From assembly GCA_963700705.1 (NCBI GenBank), contig CAVOYQ010000006.1, positions 1 through 64,000 of the forward strand: DNA of 64,000 nucleotides, written 5' to 3'. Position numbers and translations under genes: made by a program. Below are positions 41,319 through 50,182 of the stretch, in pieces. This DNA comes from JAHEFT01 sp963700705. Lineage in GTDB: Bacteria; Pseudomonadota; Gammaproteobacteria; Xanthomonadales; SZUA-36. The number at the start of each line of letters is the position of its first letter. The stretch's first letter is position 1. The notes beneath the pieces were generated by a model. It saw nothing but the letters and a program-made list of their open reading frames with translations. It did no database searches and had not been told where the DNA came from.

Positions 41319-41975
41319 ATGACGGCCACGATTAATGACACATTATCGGTAAACAAAGCCACCTATGCCGTCAGGATAGTGATTGGCGCAGTGCTGGGTC
41401 TGGTGATCACGGCCGGTCTGTTCTGGCTCATGCAATACCTGATTGAAACAGCTGACCGGGGACTGAATGAGGACAAATCCGGTCACCTGATCGACTTTGT
41501 CAGGTTAAAGAGGGACGAGTCCATCGAGCGTCGGCAATTGAAGCCCAAGAAGCCGCCACCGCCGGATACTCCCCCTCCGCAACCACCGACTCCTCAAATG
41601 GAGAACCTGAACCCGAATGCCGAGAAAATTTCGATCCAGGCAGCCCCGGTTCAGACCGATATCGAGATGAGCGGGGGATTCAGCCTGGGCGTAGGTGAGG
41701 GTGATTACCTGCCGATCGTGAAGGTTGCGCCAATTTACCCCCAGAGGGCCCTGTCGAGGAGTATTGAAGGCTACTGTGTAGTCCAGTACGTAGTGACCAA
41801 GAACGGCACCATCCGTGATCCGTTTGTCGTGGAAGACCAGTGCACCAGCTCGCTTTTCCAGCAGGCATCAATCCAGGCCGCCCTGAAGTTCAAGTACAAG
41901 CCCAGGATCATGGACGGCCAGGCCGTTGAAGTTCCGGGCGTACAGAACAAGTTCACTTTTGAAATTCAGGAATAG
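41319..41975 (+). CDS. tonB2: TonB-family energy transducer
   Basis: About 218 residues. A single N-terminal helix (VIGAVLGLVITAGLFWLMQY), a proline-rich periplasmic linker (PKKPPPPDTPPPQPPTPQ) and a C-terminal TonB domain (YPQRALSRSIEGYCVVQYVV). It spans the periplasm and pulls on TonB-dependent receptors. No receptor gene lies in the window. The ribosome site GAGGTGAACC precedes the ATG. Confidence 0.94.
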   Translation: MTATINDTLSVNKATYAVRIVIGAVLGLVITAGLFWLMQYLIETADRGLNEDKSGHLIDFVRLKRDESIERRQLKPKKPPPPDTPPPQPPTPQMENLNPNAEKISIQAAPVQTDIEMSGGFSLGVGEGDYLPIVKVAPIYPQRALSRSIEGYCVVQYVVTKNGTIRDPFVVEDQCTSSLFQQASIQAALKFKYKPRIMDGQAVEVPGVQNKFTFEIQE

Positions 41976-41986
41976 GCAATAAACCT

Positions 41987-43333
41987 ATGGACCGACCTAT
42001 GTCAAAACTGATCGTTGCAATCACCACGGTAGCCTTGCTGCTGGGCACCTCCGGCAGCGTCTTTGCCGCTGAAAACAGCGCCAAGGAAAAGGAACAAAAG
42101 ACCAAGGAAACCGTGGCCATGAGCCAGGCGGTTTACGAAGACCTGACCGAAATCCAGGAATTGATCGAAGCCAAGGACTACGCCTCGGCCCAACGCCTGA
42201 TCGACGAGCTCAAAGGTAAAAAAGGACTTACTCCTTACGAACTGGCCCAGATTTGGAACATTACCGGCTATTCCTATTACCTGCAGGAAAAGTATGACCA
42301 GGCCATCAGGGCATACGACCAGGTAATGGCCCAGCCGGACCTGCCGGAAGCCTTGCAGCAAAGTACGCTTAAAACCAAGGCTCAACTCCAGTTCACCCAG
42401 GAAGACTATGAGGGGGCCCTGGTTACCGTCCGTGAATTGATGCGGGTCGTCTCGGAGCCCAGCGCTGATGTGATGATGCTCGAAGGACAGGCGCTGTTCC
42501 AGCTCGCCCGCTATGAAGAGGCTTTGAAGCCCATCAAGGGTGCAATCGACATGTACCGCGAACAGGGCCAGGTGCCTAAAGAAAACTGGCTGCTCCTGCT
42601 TCGGGTCATCTATTTTGAACAGAAAGATTATGACAGCATGATTGATGTCGTGAGGGAGTTGATCGTCTACTACCCCAAGGACACCTACATCCTGACACTG
42701 GCCGGAATCTACAGCGAACTGGGGGACACCAAGAAACAACTGGCCCTGACCGAAGTCCTGTATGAAAAGGGGCTTATCAACACCTCGTCTCACATCACCA
42801 ACCTGGCCAACCTTTACCTGTTGCACGGCCTGCCGTACAAGGCGGCCACGGTGCTTGAAACGGAAATGGCTGAAAACATCGTTGAGTCCAATGAGCGCAA
42901 CCTGAGACTGTTGTCACAGGCCTGGTACCAGGCGCGCGAGGACGAGAAAGCGATACCGCCCCTGAGACAGGCAGCCGAAATTTCAAATGACGGCGAATTG
43001 TACGTGCGGCTTGCACAGGCTTACATAAACCTGGAGCAGTGGAGCGAAGCGGCGACTGCCATTGAGAAGGCGCTCAAACTGGGCGGGCTCAAACGCAACG
43101 ACACGGCCAACATCATGCTGGGCATGGCGCTGTTCAACCAGAAACGCCTGGAGCAGGCCAGGAGGGCATTTCAAGTCGCCGCCAACGACAACCGTTCACA
43201 GCGCGCCGCAACCCAGTGGATCGCATACGTGGACAGTGAGATCAAGCGCAGGGAACTGATGACCCAGGATGCACCGGAGTACCAGGCGCGCGAACGCAGT
43301 GAACTGGAAGAGGTTATCGACACGCAAAATTAG
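41987..43333 (+). CDS. Exported TPR protein closing the TonB2 operon
   Basis: About 448 residues: a signal peptide (LIVAITTVALLLGTSGSVFA), then an array of tetratricopeptide-like repeats, for example IWNITGYSYYLQEKYDQAIRAYD-type units, through to LGMALFNQKRLEQARRAFQV. The same gene ends TonB2/TtpC operons elsewhere. The role is probably a scaffold in the periplasm. The start is 41987, with an alternative Met at 41999. A strong terminator follows 20 bp later. Confidence 0.88.
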   Translation: MDRPMSKLIVAITTVALLLGTSGSVFAAENSAKEKEQKTKETVAMSQAVYEDLTEIQELIEAKDYASAQRLIDELKGKKGLTPYELAQIWNITGYSYYLQEKYDQAIRAYDQVMAQPDLPEALQQSTLKTKAQLQFTQEDYEGALVTVRELMRVVSEPSADVMMLEGQALFQLARYEEALKPIKGAIDMYREQGQVPKENWLLLLRVIYFEQKDYDSMIDVVRELIVYYPKDTYILTLAGIYSELGDTKKQLALTEVLYEKGLINTSSHITNLANLYLLHGLPYKAATVLETEMAENIVESNERNLRLLSQAWYQAREDEKAIPPLRQAAEISNDGELYVRLAQAYINLEQWSEAATAIEKALKLGGLKRNDTANIMLGMALFNQKRLEQARRAFQVAANDNRSQRAATQWIAYVDSEIKRRELMTQDAPEYQARERSELEEVIDTQN

Positions 43334-43352
43334 GCCGTAGACGCTCGGTCAT

Positions 43353-43384
43353 AAAAAAGCCCCGGTATCCGGGGCTTTTTTTTG
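43353..43384. terminator. Bidirectional rho-independent terminator
   Basis: A GCCCCGG / CCGGGGC stem with a TAT loop (43359-43375) is flanked by an A-tract on the left and eight T residues on the right. It ends the TonB2 operon on the plus strand and can also serve the convergent universal-stress gene on the minus strand. Confidence 0.92.
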
Positions 43385-43404
43385 CTTGGCGAAAGTGGCC
43401 AGTG

Positions 43405-44208
43405 CTAGCTTAACGCAACCACGTCAATGTTGATTTTTTCCATCACTTTTTCGGAGGTGTGGCTACTGAACGTTGCCGACAGGCCCCGGCGCGGGCTGAT
43501 TCCGAGAATCACCATGTCGGCTTTGACTTTTTCAGCCACAATGGCGATGACGTCTTCGGGTTTACCCATGTCCCGGTGGATATTTTCGCGGGGCAGCCCA
43601 CTCATTCTGCCGATGAGCGCCCGGTCCGGAAAATCTTCGCTGTCCTTGTAAGCGTTTACGACGTGCAATTGCGCTTCAAAATAGTCAGCCAGGAACAATC
43701 CGCGCTCGAGGATCTTCTCGGCGGTGGCCACGTGGGCGGCGTCCTTGGCCTGGGTGTTGACGGCGGCCAGGATGGACTTGATGGGCGCGTCTGTTCCCAC
43801 ATCGCAGATAACGACGTCACAGTTGGCATGCCGCACCAGGTTCCACTTGGAATCCGTAAATCCGCGTTTGTGCTCGGCCGACGCCTCACTCAACATGATG
43901 GTGTCGCAGTTGTATCGGGCCGCCGCATCGGTGATGGACTTACGCCAATCGCGCGTCCAGAAAAATTCCGAGGTGTATTTGACACCTGCTTCATCCAGCG
44001 GACGCAGTAATTCAGAGAGCCAGGTGCTGTTCCGTACGATCTCCATCGGCGTGTCGTCATCGGTCTTGTCACCGCTTTCAAACCCCATGATCAGGTGGAA
44101 ATCCAGGTTCCACTTCTTTTGCTGGTGGACGATTTGGATCATGCGCTCCAATGCGAGATGCCTGTCATGAGACGGGTCGATGACAACCAGGTACTTTCTT
44201 TTTTCCAC
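43405..44208 (-). CDS. Tandem universal stress protein (UspE-like)
   Basis: A 267-residue cytoplasmic protein made of two Usp domains. The first starts KYLVVIDPSHDRHLALERMI, the second KSILAAVNTQAKDAAHVATA and ends with DMVILGISPRRGLSATFSSH, which resembles the ATP-loop GxxGxxxxxxGS only loosely. UspE-type proteins act in stress resistance. It lies 60 bp downstream of the CHAT-like gene on the same strand and may be cotranscribed with it. Confidence 0.85.
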   Translation of the reverse strand: MEKRKYLVVIDPSHDRHLALERMIQIVHQQKKWNLDFHLIMGFESGDKTDDDTPMEIVRNSTWLSELLRPLDEAGVKYTSEFFWTRDWRKSITDAAARYNCDTIMLSEASAEHKRGFTDSKWNLVRHANCDVVICDVGTDAPIKSILAAVNTQAKDAAHVATAEKILERGLFLADYFEAQLHVVNAYKDSEDFPDRALIGRMSGLPRENIHRDMGKPEDVIAIVAEKVKADMVILGISPRRGLSATFSSHTSEKVMEKINIDVVALS

Positions 44209-44268
44209 TTAAAAACCCTCCGGACAATTTTCTGTTCGTAGCCATCCCGTTGCCGGGTACAGCACATT

Positions 44269-47200
44269 CTACCTCATAAAAAGCTGGAAACCTGCCCATG
44301 ATCTGAAATTCGTATCATTGCCGGTTTTCATGAGCACGTTTCGGGTCATCCTGAAAGCCTCGGCAACATTGTGGCTGGCTTCCAGCTGGTTATAAAATTC
44401 GGTGGCAAACGCCGTCGAGTCGCCGCCCTCACCCACCCATATGCTGGCCACCACGCTCTTCACCCCGTTGTCCAGAAAATCGGACACAAAGCCGATACGG
44501 TTGCTGAATCCCGAAGACCCTTCACCGCTTGTGTTGGTGAGGCTGAGAAAGACCAGGCTGGCCTGAAAGCGGAGTTTGCGGATGTCGGACGGCGACAGGT
44601 ATTCCACGACGGGATTTTCTCCGGCGCCGGACAGCAGAAGCCGTGACCGGTCCGCGTTGGCCAGATCTATCGAGCCAGGCATCGCGAGATGAACCAGGTC
44701 CGCCCCGGTAAACAGCGCATCCTGGAATTCATCCGCTCTCAACGCCACGCCCTGCACGATGTGCAGCCCCGGACCGACAAAACGGTCTCTTACCGCGTCA
44801 ACCTCAGGTGAAACCCGCACATCGTAACTGAACAGTTCCGGGCTCGATTGCGGATCACCGGCCAGGAACACGCTGTCGGGGTAATTGTCCGGCAGTGACG
44901 CATGCGCAGCGACGGGAATGGACAGGCTGACCAGGTTGATCACTTCGTGATTCTCAGCGATGAAGCGGCCTTCCAGCCTGAGCGCATCGAAAGGGAATCC
45001 ATTCAGCGCCCCGGCGGTCAGCAAAAATATCTTTTTCGTCAGGCGGTTCGCGACTGGCGCCAGCAGATCCGTCCCCATGGTCCCGAGTTCAGGCAGCAGC
45101 GATGCTGAGCCCTGCGGTATCTTTTCGCGCAGGGCTGCCAGCCGGTCCGGCATGGACTTTGAACCGGAAAGCCTGAACATCGAGACGCCCTTGGCAGTGC
45201 CGATCAACACATAGCCGGCGGAATCACGCAGGTAGTAGGTCAAAACAGATTCATCAGGCTCCAGCCTGGCCAGGACCTGATCCAGCGCTGCAGGCGTGAG
45301 TGATCCCTTCTCCTGCACCACCGACCCGGGGATGGCCCGCAGTGCTTTATTGATCCGTCCGGTGAGGGTCTCCGCCTCTGCCCCGGTTGCTGCCTCTCGT
45401 TGTGCAATGAGTAATCGCAAAGCCTCGTCCTGGCTGTTATCCAGGTATTCCCCTGCCCGGGATGGCGGACCCGATTCGATCGACCGGATGCGGTCCAACG
45501 CCAGCAATACGCGCTTCCCGTCTACCGGGTTTTTGCCATTGACCCCCGACTGCGCGAGCATGATCGCCATGTATTCATCGAAAATTTCGCCCTTGGTTTG
45601 CCAGTACCATGCACCCAGCACACCGGGAAGGGCTTGCCTGATCAAAAGCATCTCCCCGATCATCCGCTCCATCAGGTCAAGCGCTTCATCGTCCCGGCCT
45701 TCACGGCGCAGGATCCTGGCTACGATGAAATCCGACTCGAAGGCGAATGACGGCAATCCGTTGTTTTTGATGGCCCCGTGCAGTTGATCGACTTCTTTGG
45801 CTGAACACCCGCCACGACCTTCCTGTTCGATGCTCAACAGGCACAAGTAAAGATCCGCCCGTTTCCCGGACAGGGCGTCACCACTCGCTACCGCCGCCTG
45901 CCGGGCCCGTACCAGCAATTCACGCACTGAGCCGGAACGGGAACCGTCACGGCGCCAGGCATCCCTGGCAGATTCAAAGGCAAATTCCGTGTGCTGCGGG
46001 CCCGTACCCGCCAATTCCCCCTGCTTCGCCCGGTAATTTGCCATCTGCGCAAAGTCCCCCCGCTCCCTGAAAATGTTGGCCAGGCTACCGAATGCCCGGC
46101 CCAGGTCAACGGCATTCTGCGATTGCGGGGTCCTGGGAATCGACTCCAGGATCAGGCTGGCGGCCCGGTCCATCTCACCCATTGAATAATAGGACCATGC
46201 CAGGGTCAGGCCCACCGGGCCCCAGGGTGTCGGGTTTTCTGCATCTGACTTCAGAAGGTTCAAAGCCTGGTCTAACTCGTCCACGGCCTCCGGGTAGCGG
46301 AAACTGGCGTTGAAGATCCGGCCTCTTTCAACCAGGTTATCCGTCACCTCCTGTCCCGCATCGCTTTCCAGGTCACCGCCTATGTCCTCCAGCAACCCGA
46401 TGGCGTTGGCGGTGCTCCCCTGTTCCTCGTAGGTGGTGGCGGCGATAGCGCGAATTTCATTGACGAGTTCGGGGTTGTCGGCCGAAAGAGACACGTCCAG
46501 CGCCCGCTCGAATTGCCTGATAGCGGCTTCGGGTTGATCCTGTTGTTGATAGGCCAGCCCGTCGTTGAACAGGGCCCGCGCCTGTTCCGATTTCAGATCC
46601 AGCCGTTGCGTCAGGATGACCACCTGGTCCAAAACCGCGTGTATCTGTTCAAACCGGGCGTTGGCGACCCGGCCACCCGCACTTTCACCCGCTTTCATCA
46701 GCGCATCACCCTCGACTATCAGGGCAGCCAGTTCAATCTGGTCAAACCCCGCCTTGCGCGCCGATGCCTGGATTTCGCGGGCCAATTCCACGGCCTGGAG
46801 TTCATCGTGAAGCCGGTAAAGAACCAGGTGCGCGGCCTGGTACTCCGACCACAGGCGCATTTCCTCCCAGCCCATCTGGGCAAAAACCGCGGCGGCGTTC
46901 CGCAGGGTATAGGCTTTCATGGCCCAGGTGGTGGTGTCATTACTGAGAACCAATTCGGCACCGAGGGACAAAAGCTGGTATGCCTGGGCCAGGATTGAAC
47001 TGTTGGAGTCCCAGGCGGGCAGCTGAATCAGCTCCATGCTGATGGCCGTGCGCATGACCTTGCGCTCCGGACTCACTTTGATCATCAGCTGGCGCGGCTT
47101 GTCGACTGCTCCTATGAATTGAAACAACGAACCGATTCGTCCGTCGGGAATCCCGGAAGATTTGATCAATGCGCCCTCCGGACCGTAAATCCGTGATTCG

Positions 47201-47361
47201 AAAGACACTTCCGGCGCACTGATTTTCACGACCAGCGAAACGTCGGGATATTGGTAAATCATGTACTCTGCCGGGCGCTCGGAAGAAACATCGCCCGACT
47301 GCGCCGGCCAGGCGGCAGCGGACGCGGTTAACAGCAAAAGAAGGAAGAGTCCCCTGAACAT
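44269..47361 (-). CDS. Exported TPR protein with catalytically dead CHAT domain
   Basis: A 1030-residue protein. Signal peptide: residues 1 to about 19 (MFRGLFLLLLLTASAAAWPA). Helical TPR-like repeats fill about residues 120-620 (GLAYQQQDQPEAAIRQFERA is one). A C-terminal CHAT domain spans about 730-1030. In active CHAT proteases the catalytic His sits in ATHG and the Cys in LSACxTG. Here the equivalents are HLAMPG (His to Pro) and FLSLTNTSG (Cys to Thr), so both catalytic residues are absent. The rest of the fold (DFLDNGVKSVVASIWVGEG, NVAEAFRMTRNVLM) is kept. It is divergent from the VWA genes (81 bp between starts). Probably a periplasmic scaffold or sensor. Confidence 0.85.
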   Translation of the reverse strand: MFRGLFLLLLLTASAAAWPAQSGDVSSERPAEYMIYQYPDVSLVVKISAPEVSFESRIYGPEGALIKSSGIPDGRIGSLFQFIGAVDKPRQLMIKVSPERKVMRTAISMELIQLPAWDSNSSILAQAYQLLSLGAELVLSNDTTTWAMKAYTLRNAAAVFAQMGWEEMRLWSEYQAAHLVLYRLHDELQAVELAREIQASARKAGFDQIELAALIVEGDALMKAGESAGGRVANARFEQIHAVLDQVVILTQRLDLKSEQARALFNDGLAYQQQDQPEAAIRQFERALDVSLSADNPELVNEIRAIAATTYEEQGSTANAIGLLEDIGGDLESDAGQEVTDNLVERGRIFNASFRYPEAVDELDQALNLLKSDAENPTPWGPVGLTLAWSYYSMGEMDRAASLILESIPRTPQSQNAVDLGRAFGSLANIFRERGDFAQMANYRAKQGELAGTGPQHTEFAFESARDAWRRDGSRSGSVRELLVRARQAAVASGDALSGKRADLYLCLLSIEQEGRGGCSAKEVDQLHGAIKNNGLPSFAFESDFIVARILRREGRDDEALDLMERMIGEMLLIRQALPGVLGAWYWQTKGEIFDEYMAIMLAQSGVNGKNPVDGKRVLLALDRIRSIESGPPSRAGEYLDNSQDEALRLLIAQREAATGAEAETLTGRINKALRAIPGSVVQEKGSLTPAALDQVLARLEPDESVLTYYLRDSAGYVLIGTAKGVSMFRLSGSKSMPDRLAALREKIPQGSASLLPELGTMGTDLLAPVANRLTKKIFLLTAGALNGFPFDALRLEGRFIAENHEVINLVSLSIPVAAHASLPDNYPDSVFLAGDPQSSPELFSYDVRVSPEVDAVRDRFVGPGLHIVQGVALRADEFQDALFTGADLVHLAMPGSIDLANADRSRLLLSGAGENPVVEYLSPSDIRKLRFQASLVFLSLTNTSGEGSSGFSNRIGFVSDFLDNGVKSVVASIWVGEGGDSTAFATEFYNQLEASHNVAEAFRMTRNVLMKTGNDTNFRSWAGFQLFMR

Positions 47362-47442
47362 CCCACATAGATAGCGTTAGCGGGGCGTAAGGTCAATGGT
47401 CAATTGCTCCGGTCGCATCTTTTTGTTAGCTTGCATGAACCT

Positions 47443-48373
47443 ATGCGTAGTCCTAACCGGGAAACCTCCGTTTTCACAACCTCAGCGATCGACCTTTTTG
47501 CGTCGGCGCTGGGCGCGTTTATCCTGCTGGTCATGATCCTGTTTCCTTATTACCGCAATGCCGGCGATGACGCGGCTTTTTCCCGGACCCAGGAAATCCA
47601 GGAACTGCGTCGCCTGGCATCGGGTGAAGTGGCGAACCTGCTGGCGGACCAGCAGGTCGCGCAGAGTGAAATTCAGGACCTCAACCAGTCAAACCGGGGT
47701 ATCGAAGCGCAAATTTCAAGGATCCGGAAGCGGCTGGCGGACATCAAGACTCAACTGGCGCAAGTGCCGGTTCCGGTGCCTGAGGTGGTGGAAGAGATCA
47801 TCGAAGAACCCGAACCGGAAGCTCTGACCCCCGGAGTCGAATTTTCCATCCTGGGCCTTGCCACCGAAGCGAAGTCCTTCGTTATCGTGGTCGACATGTC
47901 AGGGAGCATGCTCTCCTACACTGACCTGATGATCAAATCGGTGCTTGAATTGCTCGAACCGCTGGATGAAAGCAACGAATTCGCCATTATCGGCTTCCAG
48001 GGGAACCCTTCACCGGTGCTGTGGACCTACCCGGATCAGGGCGGCCTGCTGCAGGGTACACACCGCAAACCTGGATGGGGCGAGGGGCTTCATTCAATCC
48101 CTGGCGCGGCGGTTTGCCGGCTCCACACCAACCCACTATGCGATTTTATCGGCCATGCAGTACCCGGCCAAGGCCATTATCCTGTTGAGCGACGGTGAAC
48201 CCGACAATGCGCCGGGTTTCATCATCCAGGATATTACCGGCCTCAACCGCTATGAAAACAAGGAAATCCACACGGTCGCGATCGGTGACTACACCCAGAA
48301 TCGCGGATTGGTCATGTTTCTGCAAACGCTGGCCAGGCAAAACGGCGGCGATTTTGTCGGGGTGTCCCGGTGA
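47443..48373 (+). CDS. Membrane-anchored VWA protein with intact MIDAS (one frameshift)
   Basis: About 310 residues. An N-terminal helix, SAIDLFASALGAFILLVMIL, carries an Asp near its start, much like TolR/ExbD/MotB. A periplasmic coiled coil (RRLASGEVANLLADQQ) and a C-terminal von Willebrand A domain follow, with a complete metal site: VVDMSGSML (DxSxS) and LLSDGEPDN. One indel near 48058 separates GGLLQG from HTANLDGARGFIQ. I chose the ATG at 47443 because the conserved helix follows immediately. The stop overlaps the next gene's GTG (GTGA), so the two are coupled. Confidence 0.85.
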
Positions 48374-49308
48374 GATCACGACGGCGCAATCTTGAAGTTT
48401 ACTCCCTCTCGGCGGTCGATTTGTTCGCGTCGGCGATGGGCGCGTTCATCATCATCAGCATCATCCTGATGCCCGATTACCAGAAGGAAGTCCGGTCACA
48501 GGGCGACCTCGAGTACCTGGAGGAGTTGGCTGGAAAAACCCAGGCCATGCTGGATCAGACCGAGGAAGGCAGTAAAAACATTCTCGAAGCCCTGCTGGCG
48601 GCCCAGACCCGCCACCAGCAGTTGCAGGCCGAGCAGGCGGTCGTGTCCAGCGAACTGGAGACCCTGAACGCAAAGCAGCAGGCGCGGAATGACCAACCCC
48701 CGCCGCCTCCGCCAAGCCCCGTGGTTACCGAGGACATCGAGGGCAGCAACCAGGTCACGTTCCGCTTCCTGGGTTTGAAAACCGACAAGAAACGGATCCT
48801 GTTCATGGTCGATATGAACAAGTACCTGTCCGGATACGAATCACTGGTGCGGAACACGGTAATCAGGGGCATGGAGTCCCTGCAATCGGGCTATCAATTC
48901 GCCATCCTGGGCTTTCAGCAGCAGGACAGCGGACCGAAGTACTACCGCTGGCCGGCGGACGGCAGCCTCGCCAACATGTCTGGCCGGACCCGGGCCGAAG
49001 CCATCACGTTCCTGAAGGGATTATCGAATGAATTCGAAGGCTCTTCGTCGCTGGTCAGCGCCTTCCAGGTTGCTTTCCAGAGTCCGGCAGACGCCATCAT
49101 CCTGATCAGCGACGGGTTGCCGAACCCGGCATTCAACAACAACCTGTCGGGCGGCGGCCTGGTCAGGAGCATCACGGTATCCAACTCGAAATCCAAGGAA
49201 ATTCACGCGGTTACAGTTGGTGACTATTTCAAGTACCGGGGCACCGTCGAGTTCATGGAATCGCTGGCCCGGGCCAATTCCGGAGGCTTCCTGGCGCTGG
49301 CCGAGTAG
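48370..49308 (+). CDS. Membrane-anchored VWA-like protein with degenerate MIDAS
   Basis: 312 residues, a paralogue of the preceding protein. It has the same Asp-containing helix (SAVDLFASAMGAFIIISIIL), then a coiled coil (GKTQAMLDQTEEGSKNILEA), a Pro-rich linker (QPPPPPPSP) and a VWA-fold domain. The MIDAS is broken: FMVDMNKYLSG replaces DxSxS, while LISDGLPNP is kept. The C-termini of both proteins are alike (EIHAVTVGDYFKYRG versus EIHTVAIGDYTQNRG). The start is a GTG at 48370, overlapping the upstream stop. Probably forms a pair with the first VWA protein. Confidence 0.87.
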   Translation: MRSRRRNLEVYSLSAVDLFASAMGAFIIISIILMPDYQKEVRSQGDLEYLEELAGKTQAMLDQTEEGSKNILEALLAAQTRHQQLQAEQAVVSSELETLNAKQQARNDQPPPPPPSPVVTEDIEGSNQVTFRFLGLKTDKKRILFMVDMNKYLSGYESLVRNTVIRGMESLQSGYQFAILGFQQQDSGPKYYRWPADGSLANMSGRTRAEAITFLKGLSNEFEGSSSLVSAFQVAFQSPADAIILISDGLPNPAFNNNLSGGGLVRSITVSNSKSKEIHAVTVGDYFKYRGTVEFMESLARANSGGFLALAE

Positions 49309-49310
49309 GA

Positions 49311-49336
49311 GCGAATTCATTCGCGATTGAAATCGC
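49311..49336. terminator. Two small overlapping hairpins between convergent genes
   Basis: GCGAATTCATTCGC (49311-49324) and GCGATTGAAATCGC (49323-49336) are perfect short palindromes. They lie between the end of the second VWA gene and the end of the convergent FHA-like gene. There is no long T-tract, so termination is only a guess. Confidence 0.35.
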
Positions 49337-49338
49337 TC

Positions 49339-49719
49339 TTACCCACCCTCGAGAATCTGCAGTTCAAGATTTCCGATGCGAACCCGGTCTCCGGACCGGA
49401 GCTCGGTCGGGGCCAGCACCGTTTCGCCGTCCAGGTAAACTGCCTGGTCATCCTTTCCCGGCTGGGCGTAGATTTTTCCGGTATCTGCCGCCAGGGTAAT
49501 CACGGCCAGGCTTCCGGGCGTCGTGCGGCTTGCCGCCAGGTCGGCCGTATCGGGCTCCGGATTGAACCCTGCCGGCTGCTGGAGGTCGATGGTGTCAGGC
49601 TCGTCCAGGGGTTGGAATCTGCGGGCCAACGGGTTATCGACGTTTTCCACGCGGTCCCTGCCGCGCATCGCGGGCGGGTCAACCGGCGCCGCAGTTTGCT
49701 TTTTTCGCCGAAAAATCAT
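49339..49719 (-). CDS. Small degenerate FHA-like protein
   Basis: 126 residues, on the strand opposite its neighbours. A basic start (MIFRRKKQTA) and a disordered, acidic region are followed by a C-terminal all-beta part (LAVITLAADTGKIYAQPG, VLAPTELRSGDRVRIGNLEL) resembling the second half of an FHA domain. The FHA phosphothreonine residues (GR, SxxH, NG) are not seen. The start lies 31 bp from the divergent FHA gene at 49751. It could be a decoy or partner of the intact FHA proteins. A real gene is likely, but less certain than its neighbours. Confidence 0.6.
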   Translation of the reverse strand: MIFRRKKQTAAPVDPPAMRGRDRVENVDNPLARRFQPLDEPDTIDLQQPAGFNPEPDTADLAASRTTPGSLAVITLAADTGKIYAQPGKDDQAVYLDGETVLAPTELRSGDRVRIGNLELQILEGG

Positions 49720-49750
49720 GGGTGGGCAACCTCACAGGACTGAATTTACA

Positions 49751-50182
49751 ATGTATCATAGCGGCATGAAAAACAGTGGTAAAACCATCGGACGCGGCGG
49801 CGAATGCGACCTCGTGCTGAAACACGATTCTGTTTCACGGCTGCACGCCGAAATCGAGGTGAGCAAGGAAGGCTATCTCAGCGTCAGTGACTCGAACTCA
49901 AGCAACGGCACTTTTCTGCACCGGAACGGGCGCTGGATTCGCACCCGCAGGGTGATCCTGGGAACACAGGACCGTATCCGTTTCGGGGAACACGAAGTCG
50001 CACTGGCCGAACTGGTCACCTTGTTCGGCGCCCACAGTCGCGTTCAACTGCGCGAAGGTTACTCGGTGAGGGGTAAGCCGCTGTTGTTCGATCAACTGCT
50101 TGCAGACCTGCCCAAGCCAAAAATCGTATTGGAAAACCCGCGGCGCAACCCACTGACAGGCGACATCGAGGAAAACAGATAG
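49751..50182 (+). CDS. FHA-domain protein
   Basis: About 143 residues. The N-terminal FHA domain has all phosphothreonine-binding features: IGRGGECDLVLKHD, VSRLHAEIEV (SxxH) and DSNSSNGTFLHRNG (NG). A short C-terminal tail follows (FDQLLADLPKPKIVLENP). No signal peptide, so cytoplasmic. The start is the ATG at 49751 or 49766. The stop TAG shares its G with the GTG of the channel gene. It presumably binds a phosphothreonine made by the kinase encoded downstream. Confidence 0.88.
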   Translation: MYHSGMKNSGKTIGRGGECDLVLKHDSVSRLHAEIEVSKEGYLSVSDSNSSNGTFLHRNGRWIRTRRVILGTQDRIRFGEHEVALAELVTLFGAHSRVQLREGYSVRGKPLLFDQLLADLPKPKIVLENPRRNPLTGDIEENR

